Assembly: GCF_012489685.1 (NCBI RefSeq)
Contig: NC_080043.1
Coordinates: 83,840,292-83,904,291 of the forward strand
Direction: 5' to 3'
Length of the DNA: 64,000 nucleotides
From: Lotus japonicus
Taxonomy: Eukaryota; Streptophyta; Magnoliopsida; Fabales; Fabaceae
The notes under the pieces were generated by a model. The model was not told where the DNA came from, made no database searches, and worked only from the letters and a program-made list of their open reading frames with translations. The position numbers and the translations under genes were made by a program. Shown here piece after piece: positions 21,797 through 33,320 of the stretch (positions within the stretch are counted from its first letter, which is position 1; each line of letters begins with the position of its first letter).

Positions 21797-24792
21797 TTCG
21801 GGCGGGATATCAAGGAAATCGCCAAGGCCAGTGGCGCAACAACGGCGATCACAACAAAACGCATAAGCGAGAGGAGGAGCGAACGGACACTAAGGGCAAG
21901 AAAAAGCAAGAATCAGCGGCTATCGCCACAAAAGGGGCTGATGACACGTTCGCTCAACACTCAGGACCGCCCGTAGGGACCATAAACACCATCGCCGGAG
22001 GATTTGGCGGTGGTGGTGACACCCATGCGGCACGGAAGATGGCGAGGGAATGTTATAATAATTGCCTCAACCTGTATGGCAAGAAGAGTACGTTGGTTGG
22101 GCACAGATGTTATGAAATTGAAACTTCGGATGAAAATCTTGACCCACGTGGCGAGGGGCGAGTGAACAGGCCCACGCCAATTGAGGAAACAAAGGCGCTA
22201 AAGTTTGGCGATCGCACTTTGAAGATTGGGACTAGATTGACGGACGAGCAGGAGACGCGCCTGACAAAGTTGCTAGGCGAAAACTTAGATTTGTTTGCTT
22301 GGAGCTGCAAGGACATGCCCGGAATTGATCCAAACTTCATCTGCCATCGATTAGCATTGAATCCAAGTGTCAAGCCAGTTTCACAACTCAGGCGGCGCTT
22401 GGGCGGAGACAAGGGAAAAGCGGTTCAACAAGAAGTTGATAAGCTGCTGGCGGCAGAGTTCATCAGAGAGGTGAAATATCCGACGTGGTTGGCGAACGTC
22501 GTGATGGTGAAAAAGGCGAATGGAAAATGGCGAATGTGCCTGGATTACACAGACTTAAACAAGGCATGCCCAAAGGATTCGTATCCTCTTCCCAGCATTG
22601 ATGGTCTCATTGAACGGACGCCGGAGTGTGAAGAAGCCTTTGTTCGCCTCAAGGAACTCCTGTCATCACCGCCAATCTTGTCAAAACCAATGCAGGGACA
22701 CCCGCTGCACTTGTATTTTGCTGTGAGTGATAGTGCTCTGAGTTCTGTGATACTGCAGGAAATAGATGGCGAGCATCGAATTGTTTATTTTGTTAGCCAC
22801 ACACTCCAGGGTGCAGAGGTCAGATACCAGAAAATTGAGAAGGCAGCACTGGCGGTCCTTGTCACCGCCCGGCGATTGAGACCGTATTTTCAGAGTTTTC
22901 CAGTGAAGGTGCGGACAGATTTGCCTCTGAGACAAGTGTTACAAAAACCGGATTTGTCAGGTAGATTGGTCGCCTGGTCGGTTGAATTATCTGAATATGG
23001 GTTGCAATATGATAAGCGAGGCACGGTTGGCGCACAGTCACTGGCTGATTTTGTGGTGGAGTTGACCCCAGACCGGTTTGAAAGAGTGGACACTCAGTGG
23101 ACTCTCTTTGTAGATGGATCCTCCAATAGTAGTGGCAGTGGCGCAGGAGTGACGTTGGAAGGACCAGGGAAGCTAGTATTGGAACAATCGCTGAAATTCG
23201 AGTTCAAGGCAACAAACAACCAGGCAGAATATGAAGCTCTCATTGCCGGATTGAAGTTGGCGCGCGAAGTAAAAATCGGAAGGCTGTTAATAAGAACGGA
23301 CTCGCAGTTGGTAGAAAGTCAAGTGAGGGGAACTTTCTAGGTCAAGGATCCCAACCTGATCAAATACCTGGAGCGAGTGCGATATTTGATGACACTTTTT
23401 CAAGAAGTTGTGGTAGAGTATGTACCTCGGGCAGAAAATCAGCGGGCCGACGCGTTGGCCAAATTGGCGAGTACGCGGAAACCCGGCAACAACAGAAGTG
23501 TGATTCAGGAAACACTGGCGTACCCCAGCATTGAAGGCGAGCTCATGGCATGTGTGAACAGAGGGGCGACGTGGATGGGACCCATATTATCTATCTTGGC
23601 GGGGGACTCGGCGGAAGTGGAGCAATGCACGAAGGAACAACGGCGAGAAGCGAGCCACTATACTCTCATTGACGGACACTTGTATCGCCGTGGTTTTTCG
23701 ACGCCATTGTTGAAATGCGTACCGCCAGAAAAAAACGAAGCGATAATGTCTGAGGTGCATGAAGGAGTGTGTGCAAGCCACATTGGGGGGAGATCTTTGG
23801 CCTGCAAGGTGTTAAGGGCGGGATTCTACTGGCCCACCCTCAGGAAAGATTGTATGGACTTTGTGAAGCGGTGTAAAAAATGTCAAGTGTTTGCGGATTT
23901 GTCTAAGGCACCGCCAAAAGAGCTGGTAACGATGAGCGCCCCATGGCCTTTCGCCATGTGGGGTGTGGACTTGGTAGGACCTTTTCCGACCGCCAGGTCG
24001 CAAATGAAGTTTATATTGGTAGCGGTGGACTACTTCACTAAATGGATTGAAGCCGAGCCCCTGGCCAAAATAACCTCTGCAAAGATAGTCAACTTTTACT
24101 AGAGGCGTATCGTTTGTAGGTTCGGGATCCCAAGGGCGATCGTATCCGACAACGGGACCCAGTTTTCAAGCAACCAAACAAGGGAATTTTGCAAGGAAAT
24201 GGGCATACAGATGAGATTCGCCTCTGTGGAGCATCCGCAAACGAACGGGCAAGTAGAATCTGCGAACAGGGTAATTCTGCATGGACTAAGGCGACGGCTT
24301 GAGAAAGCCAAGGGAGCCTGGCTGGATGAACTCCCAGTGGTACTATGGTCGTACAACACCACTGTGCAATCTACTACAAGAGAAACCCCCTTTAGGATGA
24401 CCTATGGGGTAGATGCCATGTTGCCGGTGGAGATTGACAATTTCACATGGCGGACTCAGCCGGATTTTGAAGGGGAGAATCAAGCCAATATGGCGATGAA
24501 GTTGGATCTTTTGTCCGAAACGCGTGACGAGGCGCACATTCGAGAAACGGCGATGAAGCAGCGCGTGGCCGCCAAGTACAATAGTAGGGTTCGCGTTCGA
24601 GATATGCAAGTTGGCGATTTGGTCCTAAAGTGGCGGTCAGGAGTCCCGGGAAACAAGCTGACTCCGAACTGGGAAGGGCCTTACCGCATTATCAAAGTTC
24701 TTGGTACAGGGGCCTATCACTTGGAGGAGCTTGATGGAAGGCGACTACCCAGGTCGTTCAACGGTTTGAGTCTGCGCTATTATTACAGTTGA
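21793..24792 (+). pseudogene. gypsy pol with deleted protease and RT core; RNase H, archaeal-type RNase H, integrase
   Basis: Frame 21793-23340 begins with a gag/protease linker. No DTG/DSG protease motif is present. RT starts (KWRMCLDYTDLNKACPKDSYPLPSIDGL) but jumps straight to the post-RT connection (TPECEEAF). The palm motifs including YVDD are therefore missing, roughly 190 residues by family comparison, with the frame kept. Next come RNase H (VILQEIDGEHRIVYF, YQKIEKAALAV) and a second RNase H (FVDGSSN, NNQAEYEAL, RTDSQL). A stop TAG at 23338-23340 interrupts this domain. Integrase follows: HHCC (HEGVCASHIGG, CKKC) and D/D/E (GVDLVGPF, VSDNGTQF, TNGQVESAN), with a stop TAG at 24100-24102. 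It ends at 24792 after the C-terminal region (GAYHLEELDG). Confidence 0.92.
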
Positions 24793-25872
24793 TCGTGAGC
24801 GAGAAAACCGGAAAGGCGAGAAGTTCCAAGGAAGAACTTCTGTTGGGCAAAGTGAATTCGCCAAAGATAGATATTTTCAATTTCTCTAAAAGTACCTCAA
24901 AACTCTCCATTGTAACAAAAGCGTGCTCTTTTTCTCCGAAAGGAGTTTTTTAACGAGACGCTCCATCAATAAAACGAAAGTTCATGAAATTCACATCCAA
25001 AAATTCCAGGGATTCCCTGACGATCGGAATTGCCGATCGATATAAAGAATTACGGCGATAACTAGGTGGGACAAGCTTGATCCCCAAAGGGGCTTGCTGG
25101 AACCCTAAAGGTGGCGGCGATTCCACAAAGGGCCTTTGACGCCTGGGAATCTCCCCCCGGAAAGTCTGATGTGATCGCCGGTCCCGTAAACGACGTTCTG
25201 GGTAAGTCTCTTCAGAATACGACGAGCACCGTAAACTAGGCAAAAGACTTGGGACCCCCAAATGGCCATTGGGACCCAAGCATTGTAAGCCCCGAGCGGG
25301 CAAAGCCCCGGGCGAAGCCCTCAAGAATGGAGGTCGTTTATTCCTTTGTGGAAAACGTCTAAAGTCTTGGCGGTGAAATACCAAGCAACAAGTCCTAGTT
25401 AAAATTAATGCACGAAGTCGTTAGGCGTAATTCAATCACATGACGCGTGAAAAAATAGCGCAAGATATAAGGTCGGCGAATGAATAAGGTGGAAGGCGGG
25501 TGCTTGGTCACTCAGGATGTTGAGTATTTTATTACTCCGGTGTGTTGGGGCGTTAAACTACGAAATTCGTTCTTAAATTTTTTAAACAATAAGAATGCGG
25601 CGACCAAAAAATGTACGGCGAAAGCAATCCAACAAAATTTACAAAGTATTCAAAGGTGATATAAAAACTATGGCGAAAGGTTGCTTATATATAAGAATGA
25701 CGGAAAAGTGCATTACAGAGGGCGGTAAAGGCTAAGTAAAATTAAAATTACACTATTTATTATTTCCTTCTTCTTCTCCTGTTTCTTCTTCTTCTTCTTC
25801 TTCAGTTGCCGTCCAGGGGTGTTGGTCAATCAGAGGAGGATCATCAGGACCAACCAGTCCTTCAGCGGTGAT
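24793..25872. other. gypsy 3' noncoding region between pol and the antisense gene
   Basis: No convincing gene. The 144-codon minus-strand frame at 24950-25384 is Pro/Arg-rich with no family resemblance and probably reflects GC content. Near 25765-25805 a CTTCTT/TTCTTC run precedes the end of the antisense gene. Confidence 0.5.
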
Positions 25873-28399
25873 CTATTTCATTATTCCCATAGCGCTAAAA
25901 TCAAGGTTCGGGAACAAATGTTGGGCCTGGTCTTTGGCGAGGTAGAAGCCGCGCTCGCGATTGTCATAGGCAATGTCAGCGGCTTGTTCCCTCGCCTCAA
26001 CGACTTTGGCTTTCTCCATCGCCAGCTCGTCCTCTAGCCCTTTGATCTTCGCAAGATGGGAAGTAATCTCGGCATCTTTAGTGGCGAGGGCTTCCCCATG
26101 AGCTTCGTTCGCCTTCTTGATCTCTTCGGACGTGGCTCGCATCACCGCCTCCATGTCAGACTTCGCCGAAGCCAAGGACTCAGCGGACTTTTTCTCTTGC
26201 TCCGCCAGTGCCTTTTTCACTGACTCCAACTCAGCGCGCAATGCTTCGAGCTCTGACTCCTTAGCAACCAGCGCCTCGTCCCTGGCGATCAAGTCCTTCT
26301 CAGCTTGGTCTTTTTCCTTTTTGCAAGCTTGGAGACTTGCATCGAGATCATCCGCTTCTTCCTTCATCAGCGCCAGTTGATCCTCCAGTTCGCCGATTTT
26401 AATTCCCGCCGTGCCAATCAACTTGTCGGCCTGGACTTTGTCTTTGCCCGCTTGATCTAGCAGTTTGTCGAAGCGTTTCTTCCAAGCGGCGGCGTCCTCC
26501 TGGTGCTTGGTGTTCTCAGTCCTCAACCGTTCAGTTTCAGCAGCGGCGGCACTGAAATTGTCAAACGCATGGGCAAAAATATACCCAACGCGTAGAAGAC
26601 AAGCAAGGGTTTCCTCCTTGGTTTCATTAATACCCCGGCTCAAAACTTCTTTCTCTATGACGTCACGGTTGAGGCCGGTAAGCAAGAACTCTGAAGGTTC
26701 AATGGCGTTGGGAAGCATGTTGTAGTAGCTGGAGGAGCCACCCTCATTACCAGGAGCTTGCTCGATCTGGGTCGCGTCAAGGGTAGCAGTGGCATCAGGA
26801 GAAGGTCTCTCTTCGCGGCGAGGCGGGGAAGACGCGGAGCGCCCATCATCTGTCGGGGGCAGGCTAGGAGGTGCGTCTTGGCGAGGGGGAGACCTGGGGG
26901 TTTCATTTTCTTTTTCTTTCTCCCCAGCAGGAGCATCGGAGGACGCGGCAGCTTTTGTGGCATTGACGGCGACAAGTTTCTCAACAGCTGAGGGTTGAGA
27001 AATGTTGGTGGTTGTGTCAGCGGCTGGTGACTGGTCACCAGAGGTTGTCGTGGCACCGGCGGAGGCGGCTGTGGCGCCTACAGTAGTGGACTTGGTGGCG
27101 GCTGCGGTGGCCGCGCCCGCGGTAGCGGGATTGGGAGCTGGAATGGTGGTGGACTCGGTGGTCGTGGCGGCGGAGGCTTTAGCAACTTTTTTGCCTTTAG
27201 ACGCAGCGGCAGTAGTGGGTTGAGCGTCGGGGTTGGAGGAGCCGGCGGCAGAGGAGACTTTGACCAATTTCCTCCTTTTGGGGGCTTGGGCGCCCTCAGC
27301 CTGGTTCTCAGCGCCGCCCCGCTTTTTCCCATCGCCCTCGTTGTTGAACTTTGGAGAAAAACGGGCCATTTTCCTCTCACGAGCTTTCAAGAACTCGGCG
27401 TTGGTGAAATTCATATCTTCTGCAGCAATAAAAAAAGGAAAAAGGGGGGTCAGTAGCGATATAAGAGATAGAAAGGAAAATAGAGATGATAAAAGTAAAC
27501 TATAAGTGACCTAGATATTTGGGTGTCCTTGAGAGGCGAGCACCCTCAAGGACTATTGAGCAGTCAAGAACAGGAAGTGGGGCGAGGAGATTCAAAAGGG
27601 CTTTGTCGTTGGCAGACAAAGATTCTTCCGAAGGATCGGTAATCCCATTAGGCTTCTCCGTCCAGTAAAGGGGAAAAAGGGCAGTCCTGTCCCTAAGGGT
27701 GAAGGCCTCTAGATAAGCGGGGTGAACCGCCACGCGGAAGTATCTTCGGGCAAAAGAGGACTTGGCGTTGCTTTTATGAGGATTCAAGCATTTACGGCCA
27801 GCCCGGGCCTTTAAAGAAATCCACCCTTTATTTTTGATGGACTTGGGGTCAACATCGTAGAGGTAAAAGAAGCTGGTGGGAGATGGGGCGGTACCAACAG
27901 CGGCGCACAAGATCTCAAAGCACCGGATGAAGGCCCAGGCATTGGGGTGAAGTTAGCAAGGAGCCGCGTTGATATCGCGGAGAACGGTCTGAATGAAGGG
28001 CGAAAAAGGAAGTCTGATTCCAAGCTCGCCGAACATATACTCATAGGTAAAAAAGAAATGAGATCCCTTTACATCGCTGTCGGCCCTGTGAAGCCAGGGG
28101 CGGTCGTCAGCACTGCAGGGCCAAATCCGGAGTTTGGCGTTTATTTCGTCATCATCAGACAAACCGCCGAGGCTACTTACGAATTCCACGATAGTCTCCC
28201 TATCCTGGAAAACGGAAGGTTGGTCAATGGCCTCGTGTGAGGGCGCTATTTGGACTGGAAGGGGCAGGGTTGTGAAAGTTTTTAATCGGTATTGAGGGAC
28301 CTCTGGGACCTCTAAACGGAGGCCGCCGGCTGCGGTAGAGTCAGGATCACTCCCAGAAGAATAGGAGGTGTGATTAGGGGAGTTAGGGTTTGAAGCCAT
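25873..28399 (-). pseudogene. antisense gene of the Tat-type retrotransposon, two exons, one in-frame stop
   Basis: Minus-strand frames 27953-28399, 27500-27952 and 25873-27414 join into one gene. Exon 1 is 28399-27511 and exon 2 is 27419-25873, with a 91-bp GT...CAG intron (27510-27420). The joined length is 2436 bp, exactly 812 codons. The N-terminal ~300 residues resemble the 'putative gypsy type transposon' domain of plant antisense ORFs (RYFRVAVHPAYLEAF, FPLYWTEKPNG). The middle is Ala/Thr/Pro-rich, and residues ~560-770 form a long coiled coil (LEALRAELESVKKALAEQEK-type heptads). The single stop (TAA, 27955-27953) in exon 1 probably replaced a Gln codon. Function is unknown in the family; a gag-like or regulatory role has been suggested. 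It lies opposite to pol, transcribed toward it. Confidence 0.75.
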
Positions 28400-29259
28400 C
28401 TTCTATAATCAAATGAGGAAAAGGGGAAAGAGATGAGTAGAGATATGATGCAGAGATAAGAGAAGGAGGACTCAACGGAGAAGGATGTGAAGAGTGGGTA
28501 GCGGAAAGGGTGATAGGCAACGGCGCTGGAGCGGAAGGTGGAAGAAGGAGCTTGGTAGGCAATAAGGGAGGTAAAAAGCGGTCTCGGAAAAGGATGATTG
28601 TAGGGAAAAAGGATTTTTATAGGCAGGGGGAGAAGTTGGAAAGGTGACGCGTGTTGGACACGTGTGGAAGATTGGAAGTCATGATGGTTTTTGGGGAAGT
28701 GGAACGCGTGTGATGGGGGTTACTGCTCACGATGGGACAGTTATGAAAAGTGAAGTGACGGTTCCGAAGAAAGAGGAAAACTGATGTAACTGACGCGTCA
28801 CGTGGAGCAGGTAGGGATTTGAAAGGTTTTTAAAATAAGAGGAAGCGCGAAAGGCCTCGCCACCATAGAAACCAAACGCCATCGCCTGACAAGTAATACC
28901 AGCATTAAAGTTTAGTCACTCGCCAGGGACATTGCCAGCCAACACTTGGGTGATCAGTACATGATCAATGCCTGCCACCTTTCTCGCCGGCGAACGATCG
29001 CTCACCTACTTCAACCAATCGCCAGTACGGAGCGGTCGTTCTCGCCGCTTGTGGACTTGTGGACTTGCCGGTTTGGGTTGTTCGCCAAGATCAAAAATGC
29101 TTGTTTCCTTTTGCTTACGCCATGTTGGCAACGTAGTTTACTTATTTTTTCTCAAGCCATGTTGGCAGCTTAGATCTCAGTGTACTATAGGATACATGTA
29201 AAGGCATTTAAAAGACACACTTAGCTCTCATACTTCGAGCTCGGTGTCTTGTGGACTAG
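28400..29259. other. region upstream of the antisense gene, before the 3' LTR
   Basis: Would contain the antisense gene's promoter if it is expressed; no clear TATA box was singled out. The bases before the 3' LTR (GTGTCTTGTGGACTAG) are not purine-rich, so no ordinary polypurine tract is visible. Two ORFs at 28946-29201 have no content of note. Confidence 0.5.
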
Positions 29260-29539
29260 TGGACTGGGCGAGCCCCTAGAAGGGCAACGCCCAGTGTGTA
29301 GCCCGTCCCGAGGCGAGGGCCTGACCTTAAGTTGGGCCTCAGCTTCGAAGGCCCAATCGGCCCAATAGGTAGTGCCCAAACTCTATAAATAGGAGGTAGT
29401 TACCAATTGTAGGGGATTTTGGCTCATTTGACAAAATAACACATGAAATTCAGCATTCTCTCTCTCATTCTCATTCTCTCTAGCACAATTTTCCACTCTC
29501 TAGGTATTATCCCTATCTTCAATGTTCATTCCCAGAACA
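29260..29539 (+). repeat. 3' LTR of the gypsy element
   Basis: 280 bp, same ends as the 5' LTR. By direct comparison it differs by five substitutions (four of them transitions) and a 12-bp CT-rich insertion near 29460. Confidence 0.93.
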
Positions 29540-30060
29540 ATTTCATATGTGATTTTTCAGAACCGTTCGATATTCAGCAGACTTTTAATCTCAACTGTTT
29601 GATATTCCCCTTGAATTTCCTCCATCAATGTTAGTATATAACTTTCTACTATTAAGTTCAAAATTATGTTAAATGAATTTATTATTATTTAATTTATATG
29701 AGTTTTAAAATGTCATAGGTCAAAATTAATATTAAATATGATATAAGTTATGAATTTCATAAGACACATATTATTAGTTTAGTTTTGTTGAAATATTAAT
29801 CAACTAATAATCAATATTAATAATAAATCTTAAAAGTTAAATGTCACTCAATAAAAAAACTCATATCTCTTCCTCTTGAACTTCATTCATCAATGTCATT
29901 CTATAGACTTCTACTATTAATTTTTTTAGAAAAGAACTTCTACTATTAATTGAATTTTACTTTAAAAAATTTATTATTATTTATTTCATATGAGTTATGA
30001 AATTTAAAAATTTATGCTTAATACTAAATAAGATCTTACCAAAAGAAAAAGACTATTACT
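29540..30060 (+). repeat. 0.56-kb tandem repeat array, right part
   Basis: Continues the array after the gypsy insertion. The anchor GTCAAAATTAATATTAA recurs at 29719, which is ~567 bp after the previous anchor once the 8786-bp insertion (element plus duplication) is subtracted. Confidence 0.8.
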
Positions 30061-30356
30061 AACCCTTTTTCTCTACAACTATATAAAGTAATAAGTGTCA
30101 ATACTCATTCAACATATGCACTTCACATAAGCTTTGTTGAGGTATTTGCTTTCTTCTTTTCAAAGGCGCACGCTTCAAGACATTTTTTCAGATACATATA
30201 TCCAACGACTAACTATTGATGTACTAGCCTAGAATGTTTACGTGTGTTCTATCATGCTCTTTATTTCATGATGATCTTCAACTTCATTTCATGATGTCAA
30301 ATTGAAACACCTAAAAAATATTTTCTTTTTTATTTTCTCAACTTTTTGTTTTGTAG

Positions 30357-30425
30357 GATGACTCAATCAGTTCGTGTACTCCATCTGTGGGAAACAAGAG
30401 ATTTCAAAAAACTTCAAATTGTTGA
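30357..30425 (+). pseudogene. exon scrap, possibly of a Helitron RPA-like ORF
   Basis: After a T-rich acceptor (TTTTGTAG) a short frame reads DDSISSCTPSVGNKRFQKTS to a TGA. Ser/Cys/Thr/Pro-rich tails of this style occur at the ends of RPA-like proteins encoded by plant Helitrons. The match is from memory and short, so the identity is tentative. Confidence 0.25.
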
Positions 30426-31589
30426 TAGTATTGAACTGCTCTTAATCGTTGAAAATGTATTAAATTTCTTTGTTTTCCCAAATTTCATGGTACCTAAACC
30501 AAACTATTTATTGTTACCATTTTTAAAATTGTAGTTTTTCAAATGCTACAGTTTAGTGACACACTATGTGTATGACATATTTATGCGATTCAACATTTTA
30601 TGATTCAAGCATCTGCTAGAAAATATAGAGTCACAAAACACAAATATAAGATTACTTTAATGAGCATCTCAAAAACTAAAGAGGTTACAAATGACACTAC
30701 TTCTACTGCAAAATATGATTTTGTACAATTTAATATAGTTGACATCATTTTCATGTAATCGATCATCTCTAAAGAACCCAAGGTTTATAGTGATAATTTA
30801 ATATGGACTTATACTATTAACTTCAAATTATTTTAAATAAATTTGTTATTATTTATTTTGTATGAGTTATGAACCTCAAAAAGACAAACTTAATATTAAA
30901 TAAGATCTTACAAAAAACTGCTACTTCTATCTATAAAGTACAATAAAATTATAATATCAAAAAAATAAATCAAAAGCATCAATTAGATAAACAAGGACAA
31001 ACAACACAAATAAAAAAATAAATACACTCATAAAAAAACCTACGACAAAAAAAAACACAATTAAAAACATAAACTAAAACACTTCGACAAAAAAAAAACC
31101 TATTTATAACAAAAAAAAAGTTGTTTTTTTCCCTTTTCATACGAATAAATAATTTTTAAAAAACAAAAAAAAAAAAACAAAATGCAAATTAAAAAAGAAA
31201 GCCAAGTACTAGTTGGCCATAAAAGACATACTGAAATGTTCAAAATAAATCTCCATATTTGAATGTTAATAGGTGTATAGTCCAAACTTTTCTGAATCAA
31301 ACAAATCCCACGCATATCAAACTCAAATTACATGTGAATTTCAATTTTATTAGGGAAAGAACATCCAAAATCATTCAATTTTTTTTCTCTGTAACAAGTC
31401 CATTTCAGACATTGCAGAATAGGGCAAGGAGAACTGAAACCTATCAAAATCCAACACTCAAACCAACCAAACTCAAACCCCAAAATCCCAATGCAATCGA
31501 AAGCCCAAAATCTGCGAAATGGAAACCTCGTGTGGTACAGTGGAACCGCTTTTGGTAATCAAGCTTGCTAGTGACGTTGCAAGGAGCAT
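30426..31589. other. AT-rich MULE interior, no gene seen
   Basis: A-rich sequence on the plus strand (31000-31160 has many A runs). ORFs here are composition artefacts. No transposase domain found. Confidence 0.5.
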
Positions 31590-31732
31590 ATCGTTGTTGG
31601 ATGATGAGGGTAAGGGCTAAGTCTAGTGTCTACTAATTAAAACATATCACATCCGTTAGATTAATATCAGATCAACAATGTAAAATTAGTGTAAAAGTGT
31701 AAGTTTTAGAGGGTGTAAGTTGAGCCCTCCTC
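31590..31732 (-). repeat. right terminal inverted repeat of the MULE
   Basis: Its reverse complement begins GAGGAGGGCTCAAC and aligns with 18321-18465. It is followed by the 9-bp duplication ATTAAAAAT. Confidence 0.8.
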
Positions 31733-31741
31733 ATTAAAAAT

Positions 31742-32459
31742 TTAATGTGTATTTAATCATAACAATTAGTTATTTTTTATGAATTATATATTTATAGTAT
31801 TGTATAAGTTTTATCTTCAATCATTCTTTCTTCTCTAAAAATAATGAAAATTTCATTATTTTTAACTTGAAATGAATTATCAAAGGAGATATTTGATTCT
31901 GTACAAAAAAAAAAGAGGAGATATTTGATATCAAAGTGTTGCAAAATCTCTCACTATTTCATTCATTGCATTCCAGGTTCTATTGTTCATAATTTATTTA
32001 TTTTTTTACAGTGTTATTTTATTCATATTTCTTCATTATTTTACTTACACTTTTTCCTATTCATTGGAAGAGAAAATGCCAAATAAAAGTAAGAATATGA
32101 TTTTGAAAAATTGAAGAAAAATTTAAATGTGGAAAAACTAATTCAATCTCAACATGGCGCTCAGGATAAATTTGCTACAGTTCATAAAAATGAGGTAAAA
32201 ACAAGTTTAATAGGTGAAAAAGTGATTCCGACAACACCAACAGTCATTACTACAAGCAAAGTTCTTTGTTAAAAGGAAAATTATTTTATCATAAATAACT
32301 TATCAAGTACCAAAAATATCAATCACGCAACAATTTTGAAATGATGTTTCTTCACTGGTGGTTTCTTCCCATTCACCAAAAAAAACCATCACTGGTCGCG
32401 AGTGTAAAATTACAGTACATGTACAATAATCCTATTTAAAGTGCATTTGTTTAAATTAA
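31742..32459. other. intergenic DNA, no gene seen
   Basis: AT-rich, without recognisable gene or repeat boundaries. Confidence 0.5.
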
Positions 32460-33320
32460 TTCTTTGGTCTTCATTTTTTTATGCTTTCTTGGAACTTCAT
32501 TTCTCCACTTTTGGTTGAACACTATTCTCAAATTCACAGAGAAGCATCACTGAAAATACCACAGGTAATGAAAAAGTTTTTTCTTTTGGGCATGTATTAA
32601 TTTATGTGCAGTAATTAATATGTATCTTATGAAGTAAAAATTGATCTGCTTAAAAAAAAAATTAAAGTGTTGCTATGGACTTGAATACTTGATATCGAAT
32701 CTGCCAAAACACATCCTCCATGACATTCTTTCAAGGTTGCTAGAAACAAAATGCTGTCAGGACCTGTATTTTGTTCTAAGGTTTGGAAGGATGGCCTGAC
32801 CTATCTCTCCCATCTTGGCTTTTACTGAATCAAGATATGGAATAAGGAAGATAACTGTTGATAAATGATACAACCAGAATCTGAGAGAGGGAGAAGAGAG
32901 GGAATAGGGACAGAGAAGAGAGAACAAAGGGATAGAAGGGGTTTCATTATCTCAACAATATTCAACATATCTCAATTACAAGGTCAATCCCTATTTATTT
33001 GTGTAACAATAAAAAATAATAACCTGAGCAAATGGAAGATCATATGACGAAAAGAAACAAATTCCTAAATGTTGTTCACAGAATAATGCTGAGGTTCCAT
33101 GAAAGATCTTATGCGGAAAAGAAACAAATTCCATCTCCTTGAGAGATTAGAATTGGAGGATTGGTATATGTCTAAGATAAAAGATTTCATGTCACAGGCT
33201 TCAGCAGTTGCTCTCATTTTCTCTAATAAGCATCATCCTTACACAGAATTTCACATATCTATTTTCTTCTCTAAAATCCACCACCCATTTATAATGATAC
33301 GTAGATAAACCTCAAATCTT
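32460..33320 (+). pseudogene. F-box gene fragment 1 (degenerate)
   Basis: At about 32690-32800 a frame recalls an F-box start (LPKHILHDILSRL), followed by a broken version of the VLSKVWK motif. At 33085-33115 the segment AATGCTGAGGTTCCATGA matches the 'LLRF(R/H)DQGL' coding region of the copy at 37535. Between the two lies an unrelated GA-rich insertion (~32860-33070). The flanking sequence (AATTCACAGAGAAGCATCAC at ~32530, ATCCACCACCCAT at ~33278) also recurs at the 37.4-38.3-kb copy. Multiple stops and frameshifts; not functional. Confidence 0.6.

Larger units (their letters stand above)
20759..29539 (+). mobile_element. Ty3/gypsy Tat-type retrotransposon, internally deleted, with antisense gene
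   Basis: Two LTRs (20759-21026 and 29260-29539) and a 5-bp target duplication ATTTC (20754-20758 and 29540-29544) define an 8781-bp element. Order on the plus strand: LTR, PBS, gag fragment, pol with RNase H, a second (archaeal-type) RNase H and integrase. A long 3' region follows with a gene on the minus strand. Dual RNase H and an antisense ORF near the 3' LTR are features of the Tat lineage (Ogre, Retand, Grande relatives). The gag N-terminus, the protease and the RT core are deleted and two in-frame stops break pol, so it is non-autonomous. The two LTRs differ by only about 5 substitutions and one 12-bp indel. Confidence 0.93.
18321..31732. mobile_element. Mutator-like element (MULE), 13.4 kb, non-autonomous, with nested insertions
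   Basis: The first ~145 bp (18321-18465) and the reverse complement of the last ~143 bp (31590-31732) align over their whole length at roughly 80% identity by eye. Shared blocks include TTACACCC, TTACACTAATTTT, GTTGATCTGAT, TTAATCTAAC and CCCTCATC. Outside them is a perfect 9-bp direct repeat ATTAAAAAT (18312-18320 and 31733-31741). Long inverted termini plus a 9-bp duplication are the signature of Mutator superfamily elements. Removing the nested gypsy element leaves about 4.6 kb, in which I find no MURA-type transposase, so it would depend on a partner. The inside holds an AT-rich body, a ~0.56-kb tandem array and a possible Helitron-type exon scrap. Confidence 0.8.

Noticed and set aside
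24950..25384. 144-codon minus-strand ORF in the gypsy 3' region
   Set aside because: Pro/Arg-rich without family features; likely an effect of GC content.
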